This document shows positions 1 to 7,268 of a stretch of DNA of 23,096 bases, piece by piece (within the stretch, counting starts at the first letter, position 1; every line of letters starts with the position of its first letter). The notes beneath the pieces are model-generated. The model was given only the letters and a program-made list of their open reading frames with translations, made no database searches and had not been told where the DNA came from. The position numbers were made by a program, and so were the translations under genes. Origin of the DNA: Acidobacteriota bacterium (GTDB taxonomy: Bacteria; Acidobacteriota; Blastocatellia; Pyrinomonadales; Pyrinomonadaceae); contig JAIVJP010000291.1 of the NCBI GenBank assembly GCA_020199975.1, positions 1 to 23,096 of the forward strand, given 5' to 3'.

Positions 1-110
1 GTTCCACATGAGGTGCCTCGCAGATGGTGGAATCTACGAACCAGAGAATTGCTGCCCGCATAATTGCGCTTCTAGCCTCGTAGGTCAAGCTCGTCAAGGC
101 GTAAGCGGTA
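1..110. other. Left-edge stretch without recognisable gene
   Basis: No recognisable gene. A short open stretch exists on each strand but neither resembles a known protein. If egtB, the usual partner of egtD, lies nearby it is not within these bases. Confidence 0.3.
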
Positions 111-190
111 CTGTCAGAACCGGGAGCGGTAGCGACCGGGTAGTATTCTCAAAGGTGAGACCGGGTCGCTACCGCTCGCCGTTCTGACAG
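111..190. repeat. 80-bp palindromic repeat (REP/MITE-like hairpin)
   Basis: The outer arms ctgtcagaac (111-120) and gttctgacag (181-190) are perfect reverse complements. Inside them gagcggtagcgacc (124-137) pairs perfectly with 164-177. The loop is about 26 nt. There is no T-tract, so it is not a classical terminator. It resembles the dispersed intergenic palindromes common in Blastocatellia, and it sits just upstream of egtD. Between it and egtD are a TATGAT-like hexamer (218-223) and an 11-bp palindrome gttatcataac (226-236) that could be promoter elements, but this is weak. Confidence 0.75.
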
Positions 191-303
191 GTTGGGCCTC
201 GGGTGTTACTAATAGAGTATGATCGGTTATCATAACTGACCCCCGAAGGCAGTTGAGGCGCGTCTCTGCAATTCGGACAGGGCAGTTAAGACGAGGGGAG
301 CAA

Positions 304-1311
304 TTGGCGCAAACCGAACCGGTCCACATCGGCGAAGACAGGCTGGTGATCCACAACCTCGTCAAGCGCGATCCATCGGCGGGTTTTGCCGAGGATGTGC
401 GCAAGGGCTTGTCTTTTGAACCCAAGCGGCTCTTGCCCAAGTATTTCTACGACGAACTTGGCTCCCTACTCTTCGACGCCATCTGCCTCTTGCCGGAGTA
501 TTACCTCAAGCGCGCCGAAAATGAAATCATCGAGCGCTATGCAGATGAGATTGTGAGCTCGGTTGACGGACATAAAACACTGCTGGAGATGGGCAGTGGC
601 AGCGCCTCAAAGACGAAATTGATCGTGGAGGCCCTGCTGAGTATGCAGGACGATCTCCTTTTCATACCGGTAGACATCTCGGCTTCGGCCCTGGAGAGCA
701 GCTCCCGAATCCTTTTGCAATCCTTTCCCCGTCTGCGCATTGAGGCCTATGCCGCGGACTACTTCGATAGCTTGTCAGCGCTAAGCGCGAAACAACGGGG
801 CCGCACACTCGCACTCTTTCTGGGTTCAAACATCAGCAACTTTGGCAGAGATGAAGCGCCTGCCTTTCTGCGTGCTTTGCGCCGGGTGCTTCGCGAAGGT
901 GATGCGCTTCTGCTGGGAGCAGATCTGAAGAAGGACCGCAGCGTGCTCGAGCCTGCTTATGATGATGCGCTGGGCGTCACCGCTGCTTTCAACTTGAACC
1001 TGCTTGCCCGCGTTAATCGCGAGCTTGATGGCGATTTCAACCTGCCTGCCTTCAAGCATCACGCTTTTTATAACGAAGAAATTGGCCGCGTCGAAATCTA
1101 TGTTGAAAGCACGCGTCCGCAGACAGTAACGATTGGCAAGCTGGGCATAGAGGTTCACTTTAGCGCTGGCGAGCGTATTCACACTGAAAACTCTTACAAA
1201 TACGACCTTACCGGCATCGCGCAGATGGCCACGGAAACAGGCTTCAGCTGTACTCGCACCTGGCTAGACTCTCAAGAACGCTTTAGTAGTAATTTACTGC
1301 TGGCGGTCTAA
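304..1311 (+). CDS. egtD: L-histidine N(alpha)-methyltransferase EgtD
   Basis: EgtD trimethylates the alpha-amino group of histidine with three SAM to give hercynine, the first step of ergothioneine synthesis; it is cytosolic. The family pattern is clear: PKYFYDELGS near residue 45, LPEYY near 63, the SAM loop GSGSASKT (97-104), PVD (122-124), LGSNISNF (173-180), Y219 followed by GVTAAFN (224-230), and a C-terminal TEN-S-KY with E295 and S297 in the positions that hold the histidine imidazole in characterised EgtD. The 335 aa length is near the mycobacterial enzyme (about 320). I prefer TTG at 304 because GAGG (293-296) lies 7 nt upstream; an in-frame TTG at 253 would add 17 unconserved residues. 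It is followed after 30 nt by an ABC ATPase. No egtB is in the window. Confidence 0.93.
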   Translation: MAQTEPVHIGEDRLVIHNLVKRDPSAGFAEDVRKGLSFEPKRLLPKYFYDELGSLLFDAICLLPEYYLKRAENEIIERYADEIVSSVDGHKTLLEMGSGSASKTKLIVEALLSMQDDLLFIPVDISASALESSSRILLQSFPRLRIEAYAADYFDSLSALSAKQRGRTLALFLGSNISNFGRDEAPAFLRALRRVLREGDALLLGADLKKDRSVLEPAYDDALGVTAAFNLNLLARVNRELDGDFNLPAFKHHAFYNEEIGRVEIYVESTRPQTVTIGKLGIEVHFSAGERIHTENSYKYDLTGIAQMATETGFSCTRTWLDSQERFSSNLLLAV

Positions 1312-1341
1312 CAATCGGTTTCTTGATATGTCCTAAACAAG

Positions 1342-2130
1342 ATGACCGGAGTTGATAACAACCCGCTCGTAGAGTTTCGCGACGTAAGTTATTCCGTTCC
1401 TTCACTCTCTTCACCGATTATTTCAGGTTTGGATTTCACAGTTGAGCAGGGTGAGATTCTGGTATTGCTTGGTGAATCAGGCTGTGGCAAAACAACGACC
1501 CTGAAACTCGTCAATCGCTTACTCTCGCCGACTTCGGGGCAGGTGCTGATTGAAGGCAAACCTACTACTGAGTGGGATCCGATACGCCTGCGCCGGCGGA
1601 CCGGCTATGTGATTCAGGACGCCGGGCTTTTTCCTCATTTTACAGTCGAACGCAACGTCGGCCTTGTGCCCTCGTTGGAAGGATGGGAAAGCACGCGAGT
1701 GAAAGAGCGAGTCATTGAACTGCTTTCACTCGTAGGGTTGGATGCTGATAAGTTTGCTCAACGATTTCCCCGCGAGTTATCGGGCGGACAACGCCAGCGC
1801 GTTGGCGTGGCCCGTGCGCTCGCGGCAGATCCTCCATTGCTGCTGCTTGATGAGCCGTTTGGCGCACTCGATCCCTTGAGGCGCGCCAGCCTGCAACGGG
1901 AATTTGGCGAGCTCACCAGGAGACTCCACAAGAGCGCCATCTTCGTCACGCACGATTTGCGGGAGGCACTGCGACTCGGTTCTCGCATTGCCCTCGTGCA
2001 CGCCGGTCGACTGGCCCTCTTAGAAACACCTGAGAACTTTCTCAACTCAAACGAAGAACATGCGCGCGCTTATCTTGAGACTCTTCAACTTCGTGACCAC
2101 GAGGAAGGTTTCACAGGAGGGAACAGATGA
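1342..2130 (+). CDS. egtV: ABC transporter ATPase, OpuC/EgtV type
   Basis: ATP-hydrolysing subunit of an importer of the quaternary-amine/OpuC class, which includes the ergothioneine importer EgtUV. At 262 aa it has a complete nucleotide-binding domain: Walker A GESGCGKTT (about 49-57), Q-loop VIQDAG, signature LSGGQRQRVGVARAL, Walker B LLLLDEPFGALDP and switch FVTHD. The CBS domains of typical osmoprotectant ATPases (OpuCA, ProV) are absent, as in EgtV-type subunits. It follows egtD by 30 nt and overlaps the permease start by ATGA (2127-2130), so translation is probably coupled. The ergothioneine assignment rests on egtD next door and on the fused permease/binding protein; glycine betaine or choline remain possible substrates. 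The symbol is therefore tentative, the ATPase call is not. Confidence 0.85.
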   Translation: MTGVDNNPLVEFRDVSYSVPSLSSPIISGLDFTVEQGEILVLLGESGCGKTTTLKLVNRLLSPTSGQVLIEGKPTTEWDPIRLRRRTGYVIQDAGLFPHFTVERNVGLVPSLEGWESTRVKERVIELLSLVGLDADKFAQRFPRELSGGQRQRVGVARALAADPPLLLLDEPFGALDPLRRASLQREFGELTRRLHKSAIFVTHDLREALRLGSRIALVHAGRLALLETPENFLNSNEEHARAYLETLQLRDHEEGFTGGNR

Positions 2131-2417
2131 GCTTCTGGACTTTCCTGCAGCAGAACAGAAACGAGATGCTCACGCTCGTGCTGCAGCACCTGAATCTGGT
2201 TCTCATCTCGACTTCCATTGCGGTGGTGATCGGGATTCCCACGGGAATTCTGCTTACACGCAAGCAAGCGCTGCGTAACCCGGTGCTGGGAATTGCCAAC
2301 GTGATGCAGACGATTCCCAGTCTGGCCCTTTTCGGATTTCTAATTCCGTTGCCCTTTATCGGCGGCATCGGTGCGCGTACTGCGATCGTCGCGCTCGTGC
2401 TTTATGCGCTGGGATGA
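2127..2417 (+). CDS. egtU: EgtU-like ABC permease, N-terminal piece (frame broken)
   Basis: The first 95 or so residues of an OpuCB/EgtU-type permease: an N-terminal helix region, a membrane segment around 22-43, the conserved block ANVMQTIPSLALFGFLIP, and GGIGARTAIVALVLYAL. In the family LYAL runs straight into the cytoplasmic EAA loop. Here it is followed by Gly and a TGA stop at 2415-2417, and the family sequence resumes in another frame at 2411/2414. The start overlaps the ATPase stop. Alone this piece cannot form a channel. It should be read together with 2414-3619 as one damaged gene. Confidence 0.8.
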   Translation: MSFWTFLQQNRNEMLTLVLQHLNLVLISTSIAVVIGIPTGILLTRKQALRNPVLGIANVMQTIPSLALFGFLIPLPFIGGIGARTAIVALVLYALG

Positions 2418-3619
2418 CGGACCGACAGATTCTGTGGCAAGTGGAACTGCCGTTGGCGATGAGCGTGATCCTGACTGGTGTCCGAGTGGCAATGGTGATT
2501 TGTGTCGGCGTGGCCACAATAGCTTCGGCAGTTGGCGCCGGAGGCTTGGGCGTCTACATCTTTCGCGGACTTCGCGACGTGGGAAATACAAACCTTTTGC
2601 TCGCAGGCGCTCTGCCCGCGGCCTTAATGGCCCTGGCGGCGGATTTCTCCCTGGGATTGCTCGAGCAACGCTTCTCAGTTGAGGCGAAGACTGAGAAGAA
2701 GCGGGCCTCGATTTTGAACAAGGTCGTACTCGCGGTTATCGCTCTGGTTTTAATTGGCGGTGCTTACGGTACCTGGCGTGCCGCTCGGTCGCGAACGCAA
2801 TCGCTCGCGAGTGCCGCGCGGGTTGTCGTGGGCTCAAAGGACCTCACCGAGTCAGTTCTGCTAACGGAGATTGTGGCCCAGATGCTCGAGGCGCGTGGCG
2901 TGACTGTTGAGCGGCAGTTTGAACTGGGCGGCAATCTTCCCCATGATGCTCTGGTCGCTGGCCGGATCGACCTCTATCCCGAGTACACAGGAACCGCTTA
3001 CACGGCCATACTTCGTCATCCGCCGATTACTGATCCGCGTGCAGTCTACGAACTGGTCAAACGCGAGTATGCGGAGAAATTCAACGTCGAGGTTAGTTCA
3101 CCCTTGGGCTTCGAAAACACGTTCGCTATTCTCGTTCGTGGAACGGAGGCCAGGCGGCTCAAGTTGAAGACGATCTCTGATGCGGCCCTTCATGCGCGCG
3201 GGTGGCGCGCCGGTTTCGGTCAGGATTTCATGTCGCGCGCCGACGGTTACCCAGGTTTCTCCAAGGCGTATGGTTTGAAATTCGCGGAGCAGCCTCGCGA
3301 AATGGATCTAGCTCTGACATACATAGCGCTCGCCTCAAATAAAGTTGACCTGATTGCGGGAAATTCCACGGAAGGCAGAATCGCGGCGATGGATCTGGTG
3401 CAACTCGAAGACGACCGTCGTTACTTTCCACCTTACGAAGCAGTCTATTTAGGGCGGAAGGACTCATTGGCTCGCGTGCCAGTTATTGGCGAGGTGCTGG
3501 CAAAACTGGCCAACGCGATCACGACGGAAGAAATGCGGCAGCTGAACTATGAGGTTGACGCAAACAAACGTGGTCCGGCAGAAGTTGTGCGCGAATGGAT
3601 CAAAAGGAAAGGATTTTGA
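2414..3619 (+). CDS. egtU: EgtU-like permease C-terminal part fused to solute-binding domain
   Basis: Residues 1-85 are the C-terminal part of the permease, starting at the second half of the EAA loop (MTDRQILWQVELPLA), then membrane segments near 16-50 and 62-84. A further membrane anchor (about 103-121) leads to an OpuAC-type binding domain (about 136-400) containing VVGSKDLTES, ARGVTVERQFELGG, DLYPEYTGTAY, PLGFENTFAI, DLIAGNSTEGRI and LEDDRRYFPPYEA. A permease with its own extracellular binding domain on one chain is the hallmark of EgtU and related transporters. The ATG at 2414 overlaps the upstream stop as ATGA, so reinitiation is conceivable, but about 25 residues including the EAA motif are missing between the two pieces. 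No own signal peptide is needed. Confidence 0.82.
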   Translation: MTDRQILWQVELPLAMSVILTGVRVAMVICVGVATIASAVGAGGLGVYIFRGLRDVGNTNLLLAGALPAALMALAADFSLGLLEQRFSVEAKTEKKRASILNKVVLAVIALVLIGGAYGTWRAARSRTQSLASAARVVVGSKDLTESVLLTEIVAQMLEARGVTVERQFELGGNLPHDALVAGRIDLYPEYTGTAYTAILRHPPITDPRAVYELVKREYAEKFNVEVSSPLGFENTFAILVRGTEARRLKLKTISDAALHARGWRAGFGQDFMSRADGYPGFSKAYGLKFAEQPREMDLALTYIALASNKVDLIAGNSTEGRIAAMDLVQLEDDRRYFPPYEAVYLGRKDSLARVPVIGEVLAKLANAITTEEMRQLNYEVDANKRGPAEVVREWIKRKGF

Positions 3620-3665
3620 TAGTGGGTCACTTTGAGCTTGAGGTTAAGATTCGATCTGTTTTCAA

Positions 3666-3865
3666 ATCCCGAAGGGATGTAAGTTAATAGCCGTGGGCGA
3701 GCGCTGCGACGCCCACGGCCGATTCGGAGAAGAGATTCCTGACCCGGAAAGGGTCAAATAGTGGATCGAAAGTGTGACCCTTCAGGGTCAGGCATTTTTC
3801 TTTTGCCTATCCGTGGGCGTCGCGCAGCGCTCGCCCACGGATATTGACTTACATCCCTCCGGGAT
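3666..3865. repeat. MITE-like nested inverted repeat, about 200 bp
   Basis: The left arm (3666-3719) and right arm (3811-3865) are about 55-bp imperfect reverse complements, both carrying the tract atcccgaagggatgtaa or its variant. Each arm contains its own palindrome, ccgtgggcgagcgc paired with gcgacgcccacgg. A second inverted pair sits inside: cctgacccggaaagggtca (3738-3756) against 3775-3792. There is no coding capacity. The whole would fold into a long branched hairpin and resembles a non-autonomous palindromic element. It lies between the transporter and the amidohydrolase and may also act as a transcription barrier. Confidence 0.8.
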
Positions 3866-3918
3866 GATGTGCCGAAATCCAAACTGCCTTGGCGGTTGAA
3901 TAAGTCGGAGGAGAAGAT

Positions 3919-4932
3919 ATGAAAAGAACACTGCTTACCCTTGTCGTTGTTTTCTCTCTGCTACAAGCCACCGCGTTTGCTCAAACCAAAGCGCCTACGC
4001 CCGTTGTGCTCATCAAAGCCGGCCGGCTGATTGACGTCCGCGCCGGACGAGTGGTCGAGAATCAGGGAATAATCATCGAAGGCGAACGCATCAAGACTGT
4101 GGGTCCCCTGGTCGGGGTTGAAAGAAACGCGCCGTCCTCAGCGCGGGTGATCGACCTTTCGCGCGCAACGCTGTTACCCGGACTCGCCGATTGTCACACG
4201 CACATCTTGTTACAAGGCGACATTACGGCAGCAGACTACGACGAGCAGCTGCTAAAAGAGTCCATCCCCTACCGTACGATTCGCGCCACCGTCGCGGCAC
4301 GCATCGCGTTGCTTAACGGCTTCACCGCCATGCGAGATCTGGAAACGGAAGGGGCGATGTATGCAGACGTCGATGTCAAGAACGCGATCAACCGGCGCGT
4401 GGTTCCTGGACCACGAATGTTCGTGGCCACGCGAGCGTTTTCAGCTACGGGAATGTATCCGTTGCAAGGCTATTCATGGGAGCTGAGAATGCCCGAGGGC
4501 GTGCAGATTGTTGACGGCGCTGACAACATTCGGCGCGCCGTTCGGGAGCAGGTGAAATATGGCGCCGATTGGATCAAGTTTTACGCCGACCGTCGTTATT
4601 TCGTGAAGGATGGCGCGCTTCATTCGTGGGTTAACTTTACCGACGAGGAAATGAAGGCGATGGTCGATGAAGCCCATCGCTTAGGGCGACGCGTGGCGGC
4701 ACAAGCCATGGGACGCGAGGGCATTGAGGCTTCGCTCAAGGTGGGAGTCGATTCAATCGAGCACGGTTTTGGCCTCGACGAAGAAATGATGGATCGCATG
4801 GTAAGGCAGGGAACATACTGGTGCCCCACTATCTACGTCGGAGTCTATGTCGCGGAAGGCCGGGCCGCTGCGGGTGCGCCAATCTGGTTGACGATGCGCG
4901 ATATGCAAGCAATGAACTGCACCCTTGACTGA
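3919..4932 (+). CDS. Secreted metal-dependent amidohydrolase, truncated
   Basis: Imidazolonepropionase-like amidohydrolase/Xaa-Pro dipeptidase family. It has a signal peptide (residues 1-21, ending AFAQ) and SD ggaggag (3907-3913). Metal-site features: DCHTH with H93 and H95 after the TLLPGLAD strand, K220 in WIKFYAD (candidate carboxylated Lys) and H282 in SIEHG. Where the family usually has a His in the VAxHA strand, this protein has Gln262 (VAAQAMG). The family sequence stops abruptly after TMRDMQ (about 330); the last residues are unrelated and a TGA follows. The GTD strand that carries the catalytic Asp is absent. The C-terminal family sequence reappears in another frame at 4965-5132, so the gene is almost certainly inactive or misassembled. 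Confidence 0.8.
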   Translation: MKRTLLTLVVVFSLLQATAFAQTKAPTPVVLIKAGRLIDVRAGRVVENQGIIIEGERIKTVGPLVGVERNAPSSARVIDLSRATLLPGLADCHTHILLQGDITAADYDEQLLKESIPYRTIRATVAARIALLNGFTAMRDLETEGAMYADVDVKNAINRRVVPGPRMFVATRAFSATGMYPLQGYSWELRMPEGVQIVDGADNIRRAVREQVKYGADWIKFYADRRYFVKDGALHSWVNFTDEEMKAMVDEAHRLGRRVAAQAMGREGIEASLKVGVDSIEHGFGLDEEMMDRMVRQGTYWCPTIYVGVYVAEGRAAAGAPIWLTMRDMQAMNCTLD

Positions 4933-4968
4933 CACAAAAAGTTAAGCACATTTTCCCAATTTGGGGTG
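4914..4968. mobile_element. Possible IS3-family end remnant at the amidohydrolase break
   Basis: Between the two conserved amidohydrolase parts lie about 55 AT-richer bases that fit neither. They begin tgaactgcaccc and end with ggggtgc, which are reverse-complementary over gcaccc/gggtgc. TG-starting ends of this kind (TGAACTGCACCC-like) are typical of IS3-family IS150-group elements. No transposase is present. It could be the two outer ends of an insertion sequence whose body was lost or never assembled. Assignment is from memory of IS ends and is uncertain. Confidence 0.3.
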
Positions 4969-5132
4969 CGGATCTTCTAGAGCGGCCACACGATCTGGGG
5001 GCCATTGAGGTGGGAAAGTTTGCTGACATCATTGCGGTGAGCGGCGATCCATTAAGGGATATCACCGAACTGGAGCGGGTACGATTCGTAATGAAAGGCG
5101 GCGAGGTTTTTCGCAACGAGATCACTCGCTGA
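4965..5132 (+). pseudogene. C-terminal fragment of the amidohydrolase
   Basis: Read in the frame starting GGT at 4965, this encodes GADLLERPHDLGAIEVGKFA, then DIIAVSGDPL, ITELERVRFVMKGG and a stop at 5130-5132. This is the standard C-terminus of the same amidohydrolase family (the return to the beta-sandwich domain). It is offset by two bases from the upstream reading frame. There is no start codon of its own with a ribosome binding site. Together with 3919-4932 it represents one gene missing roughly 55-70 central residues. Confidence 0.8.
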
Positions 5133-5164
5133 GGGATAACAAGTTAACGCCATAAGGAGGATTT

Positions 5165-5437
5165 ATGACACTGTTTGATTTGCTTATCTTACTCCTGGTC
5201 GCCGGTATTTGCGGCGCACTCGGGCAGGCCATTTCCGGCTACTCGCGTGGTGGCTGTCTGGTATCAATTGCACTTGGGTTTGTGGGCGCTGTTTTGGGAG
5301 TGTGGCTAGCTCGCGCGCTGGCGCTGCCGGAACTTCTACCGGTGCGCGTTGGCACCACAGCTTTTCCGATTGTCTGGTCAATCATTGGATCGGCACTGTT
5401 TGTGGCAGTTATCGCATTGCTAACTCGCCGTCGTTAG
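5165..5437 (+). CDS. GlsB/YeaQ/YmgE-family small membrane protein
   Basis: A 90 aa hydrophobic protein of the transglycosylase-associated/GlsB family. It has three predicted membrane segments (about 4-22, 32-50, 66-86), the glycine-rich GICGALGQ in the first, GFVGAVLGVWLARAL in the second, and a basic C-terminal RRR that should lie in the cytosol. A strong SD, aaggagg at 5153-5159, precedes the ATG. Members are induced by stress in several bacteria but their molecular function is unknown. It stands alone, 32 nt after the broken amidohydrolase. Confidence 0.75.
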   Translation: MTLFDLLILLLVAGICGALGQAISGYSRGGCLVSIALGFVGAVLGVWLARALALPELLPVRVGTTAFPIVWSIIGSALFVAVIALLTRRR

Positions 5438-5582
5438 CGCGGCTAACAAAAACGCGCGGGCTCAATCTCGCCGACGTGTGCCCCGGGAAAAAGTTGCTCG
5501 GGGTCATTAGAATAGTTACACCTGCCGTTGCGTGGCTTAGCGACCATTGTCCCGGCCTTACCCCAGGGACTTTTCAAATTTC

Positions 5583-6059
5583 CTACCGTGGACGAATAAA
5601 AGCTCGCTTGGGGTTTAGCCGATCCCCTGCCTTCGTTCGCATGGCTTTCAGCGTTTCCGGAATGAAAGAGGTTATCTGATGAGTCTCTTCGCGGCCGTCG
5701 GCGAAAGATTGGTAAAGCGTGAAGTCCGGTAACGAGAGACAACTCAGAGGCGAGCTATGGTTGTAGCCCGTGTCGATCCCGATCGCGCTATGGAAGATAT
5801 ATATGCCGTGCCTGCCCACTCGTCCGCGCAAGGGCAGGAAAGCCGTAGGGGTATGGCCAAACAGACACGGTTTGCCACGATAGTTCTTATAAAAATCCAT
5901 GTCCCGCGACCAAAGCAATAACTGCGGCGAGGTCTCGCGCGGATGCTTTCCCTGTTCCAGTCCCGCATGAACATAAAGTGCATACTCGTCTTCGTGATAA
6001 AAAGGCCGTTCGCGGAAAAACTCCAAATGCTCCCGCGGGATTTTGTTCTCAATGGCGGT
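5583..6059 (-). pseudogene. C-terminal half of a PPP-type Ser/Thr phosphatase
   Basis: This is the phosphatase portion of the ORF above (residues 404-561). It carries REHLEFFRERPFYHEDEYAL, YVHAGLEQGKHPRETSP, KNYRGKPCLFGHTPTAF and a CHSAIGIDTGYN-like block (here FHSAIGIDTGYN), ending with FIPETLKAMR. These are the distal half of bacterial PPP/ApaH-type phosphatases, including two metal-binding histidines. The first hundred or so residues with the remaining metal ligands and the catalytic His are missing, so it cannot be active as it stands. Confidence 0.7.
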
Positions 6060-7268
6060 TTTCAGGCGCTCGCTCTTGATCCGCTGCATTAGTGCCAAAA
6101 ACCTCGGATCGTCGTTAAACCCAGACCAGTTGAGATCCGACTCAAACCACGGATAGTTTTCGTTTCCCAGATCGATGGCGGTTTCAAGCCAGCGAAAAGC
6201 TTCGACCTGCCGACCCTGAAGCAAGTAGGCCGTGGCGAGCCAGTAAGCAATGTCATGATCATTAGCGGCAACTCCTCTGACTTTTTCCGTTAGCTGCTCG
6301 TCAGCCTCGCGATGCTTGCCCTGGGCGCTTAAGCAGATGGCCAGGATGGGGCGAATGCCATCCATCTGCGGATGTTGCTCGAGCACCTGCTCCAGTATGC
6401 GCGTTGCAGCCGTGACTTCGCCGCGATAGTAAAGCACGAGCGCGCGAAACGTCCTAATCAGCGGATGGTCAGGCTCGAGCTTCGCGCCCTCATCGAGTTC
6501 GGCGAGGGCTTCTTCGTACTGCTTTCGGTAATTGAAAATCCGCGCCCGATTGTAACTGGCCACCACCCGCTCTGCCGGGTTAAGTCGGACCATGCGGTCG
6601 AAGCTGCGCAGAGCCCGATCATACTCGCCGTCAAGACGCGCGAGCACGCCGCGAACGAAATGAACGCCGACGTCGTTCGGGTATTCTTCGCGCAAACGCT
6701 CGACCTCCTGGCGCGCTTTCGGTTTCTCGCCGCGGTGAAGATAGATGAAGGCCATGTGCATGCGCGTTTCCAGAAGCTTCGGATCGAGAGCTAATGCCTT
6801 GCTGAACGCGCTCTCGGCTTTCTCGTGATCGCCGGCTTCGCCAAGTCCTTTGAGGGCACGGTTGACATAACAACCGCCGAGAGCTGAATAGGCCAAAGCA
6901 AAGTTTGGATCGAGTTCAATTGCTCGTCGGAAATGTTTGATTGCGGAATCGATGTGTTCACTGGCAACTGTGTGATAGATGAACTGGCCGAGGCAGTTGC
7001 GCCCGCGCAGATACTCTTCCGAGGCGGCCGCGTCCGAAGTAGATCCCTTTGCCAGCTCCACTTTTTCCTCGGGGCTAAGCTCTAGCCGCAACCCTTCCAC
7101 AATTTCCTGCACCATCGTGTCCTGAACGGCGATAATATCGCTGGCGTCGCCATCAATGCTTTCGCTCCACAGAATTTCTCCGGTGCGCACGTCGAGCAGT
7201 TGCGCCGTCACCCGCAGTCGCTCGCCCGCGCGCAGAAAACTTGCCGTGAGTATCGCATCGACACTCAT
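5583..7268 (-). CDS. TPR half of a Ser/Thr kinase, fused to PPP phosphatase C-terminus
   Basis: 561 aa in three parts. Residues 1-60 are the second half of a FlgO-like domain (AGERLRVTAQLLDVRTGEIL, then WSE), normally found after a kinase domain. About 100-395 are TPR-like helical repeats, e.g. AIELDPNFALAYSALGGCY, ALALDPKLLETRMHMAFIYL and MVRLNPAERVVASYNRARIF. From about 404 the sequence switches to the C-terminal half of a metallophosphatase (YVHAGLE, FGHTPT, IGIDTGYN). The ATG overlaps the kinase stop as ATGA, but the first half of the FlgO-like domain is missing from both ORFs. The phosphatase part lacks the GDxHG, GDxxDRG and GNHE motifs. I read this as one damaged kinase-TPR gene joined by deletion to a damaged phosphatase gene, not a natural three-part protein. 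Confidence 0.75.
   Translation of the reverse strand: MSVDAILTASFLRAGERLRVTAQLLDVRTGEILWSESIDGDASDIIAVQDTMVQEIVEGLRLELSPEEKVELAKGSTSDAAASEEYLRGRNCLGQFIYHTVASEHIDSAIKHFRRAIELDPNFALAYSALGGCYVNRALKGLGEAGDHEKAESAFSKALALDPKLLETRMHMAFIYLHRGEKPKARQEVERLREEYPNDVGVHFVRGVLARLDGEYDRALRSFDRMVRLNPAERVVASYNRARIFNYRKQYEEALAELDEGAKLEPDHPLIRTFRALVLYYRGEVTAATRILEQVLEQHPQMDGIRPILAICLSAQGKHREADEQLTEKVRGVAANDHDIAYWLATAYLLQGRQVEAFRWLETAIDLGNENYPWFESDLNWSGFNDDPRFLALMQRIKSERLKTAIENKIPREHLEFFRERPFYHEDEYALYVHAGLEQGKHPRETSPQLLLWSRDMDFYKNYRGKPCLFGHTPTAFLPLRGRVGRHGIYIFHSAIGIDTGYNHSSPLSCLSLPDFTLYQSFADGREETHQITSFIPETLKAMRTKAGDRLNPKRAFIRPR

Noticed and set aside
253..303. Longer N-terminus of EgtD from TTG 253
   Set aside because: The extra residues are basic and unlike the family; the TTG at 304 has a well-spaced GAGG.
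1342..3619. Plain osmoprotectant (OpuC/ProU) transporter
   Set aside because: Not excluded, but the missing CBS domains, the permease-binding protein fusion and egtD next door favour an EgtUV-type importer.
5583..7268. Natural PP5-like TPR-phosphatase protein
   Set aside because: The phosphatase part lacks its N-terminal catalytic half; the junction is abrupt and other deletions occur nearby.
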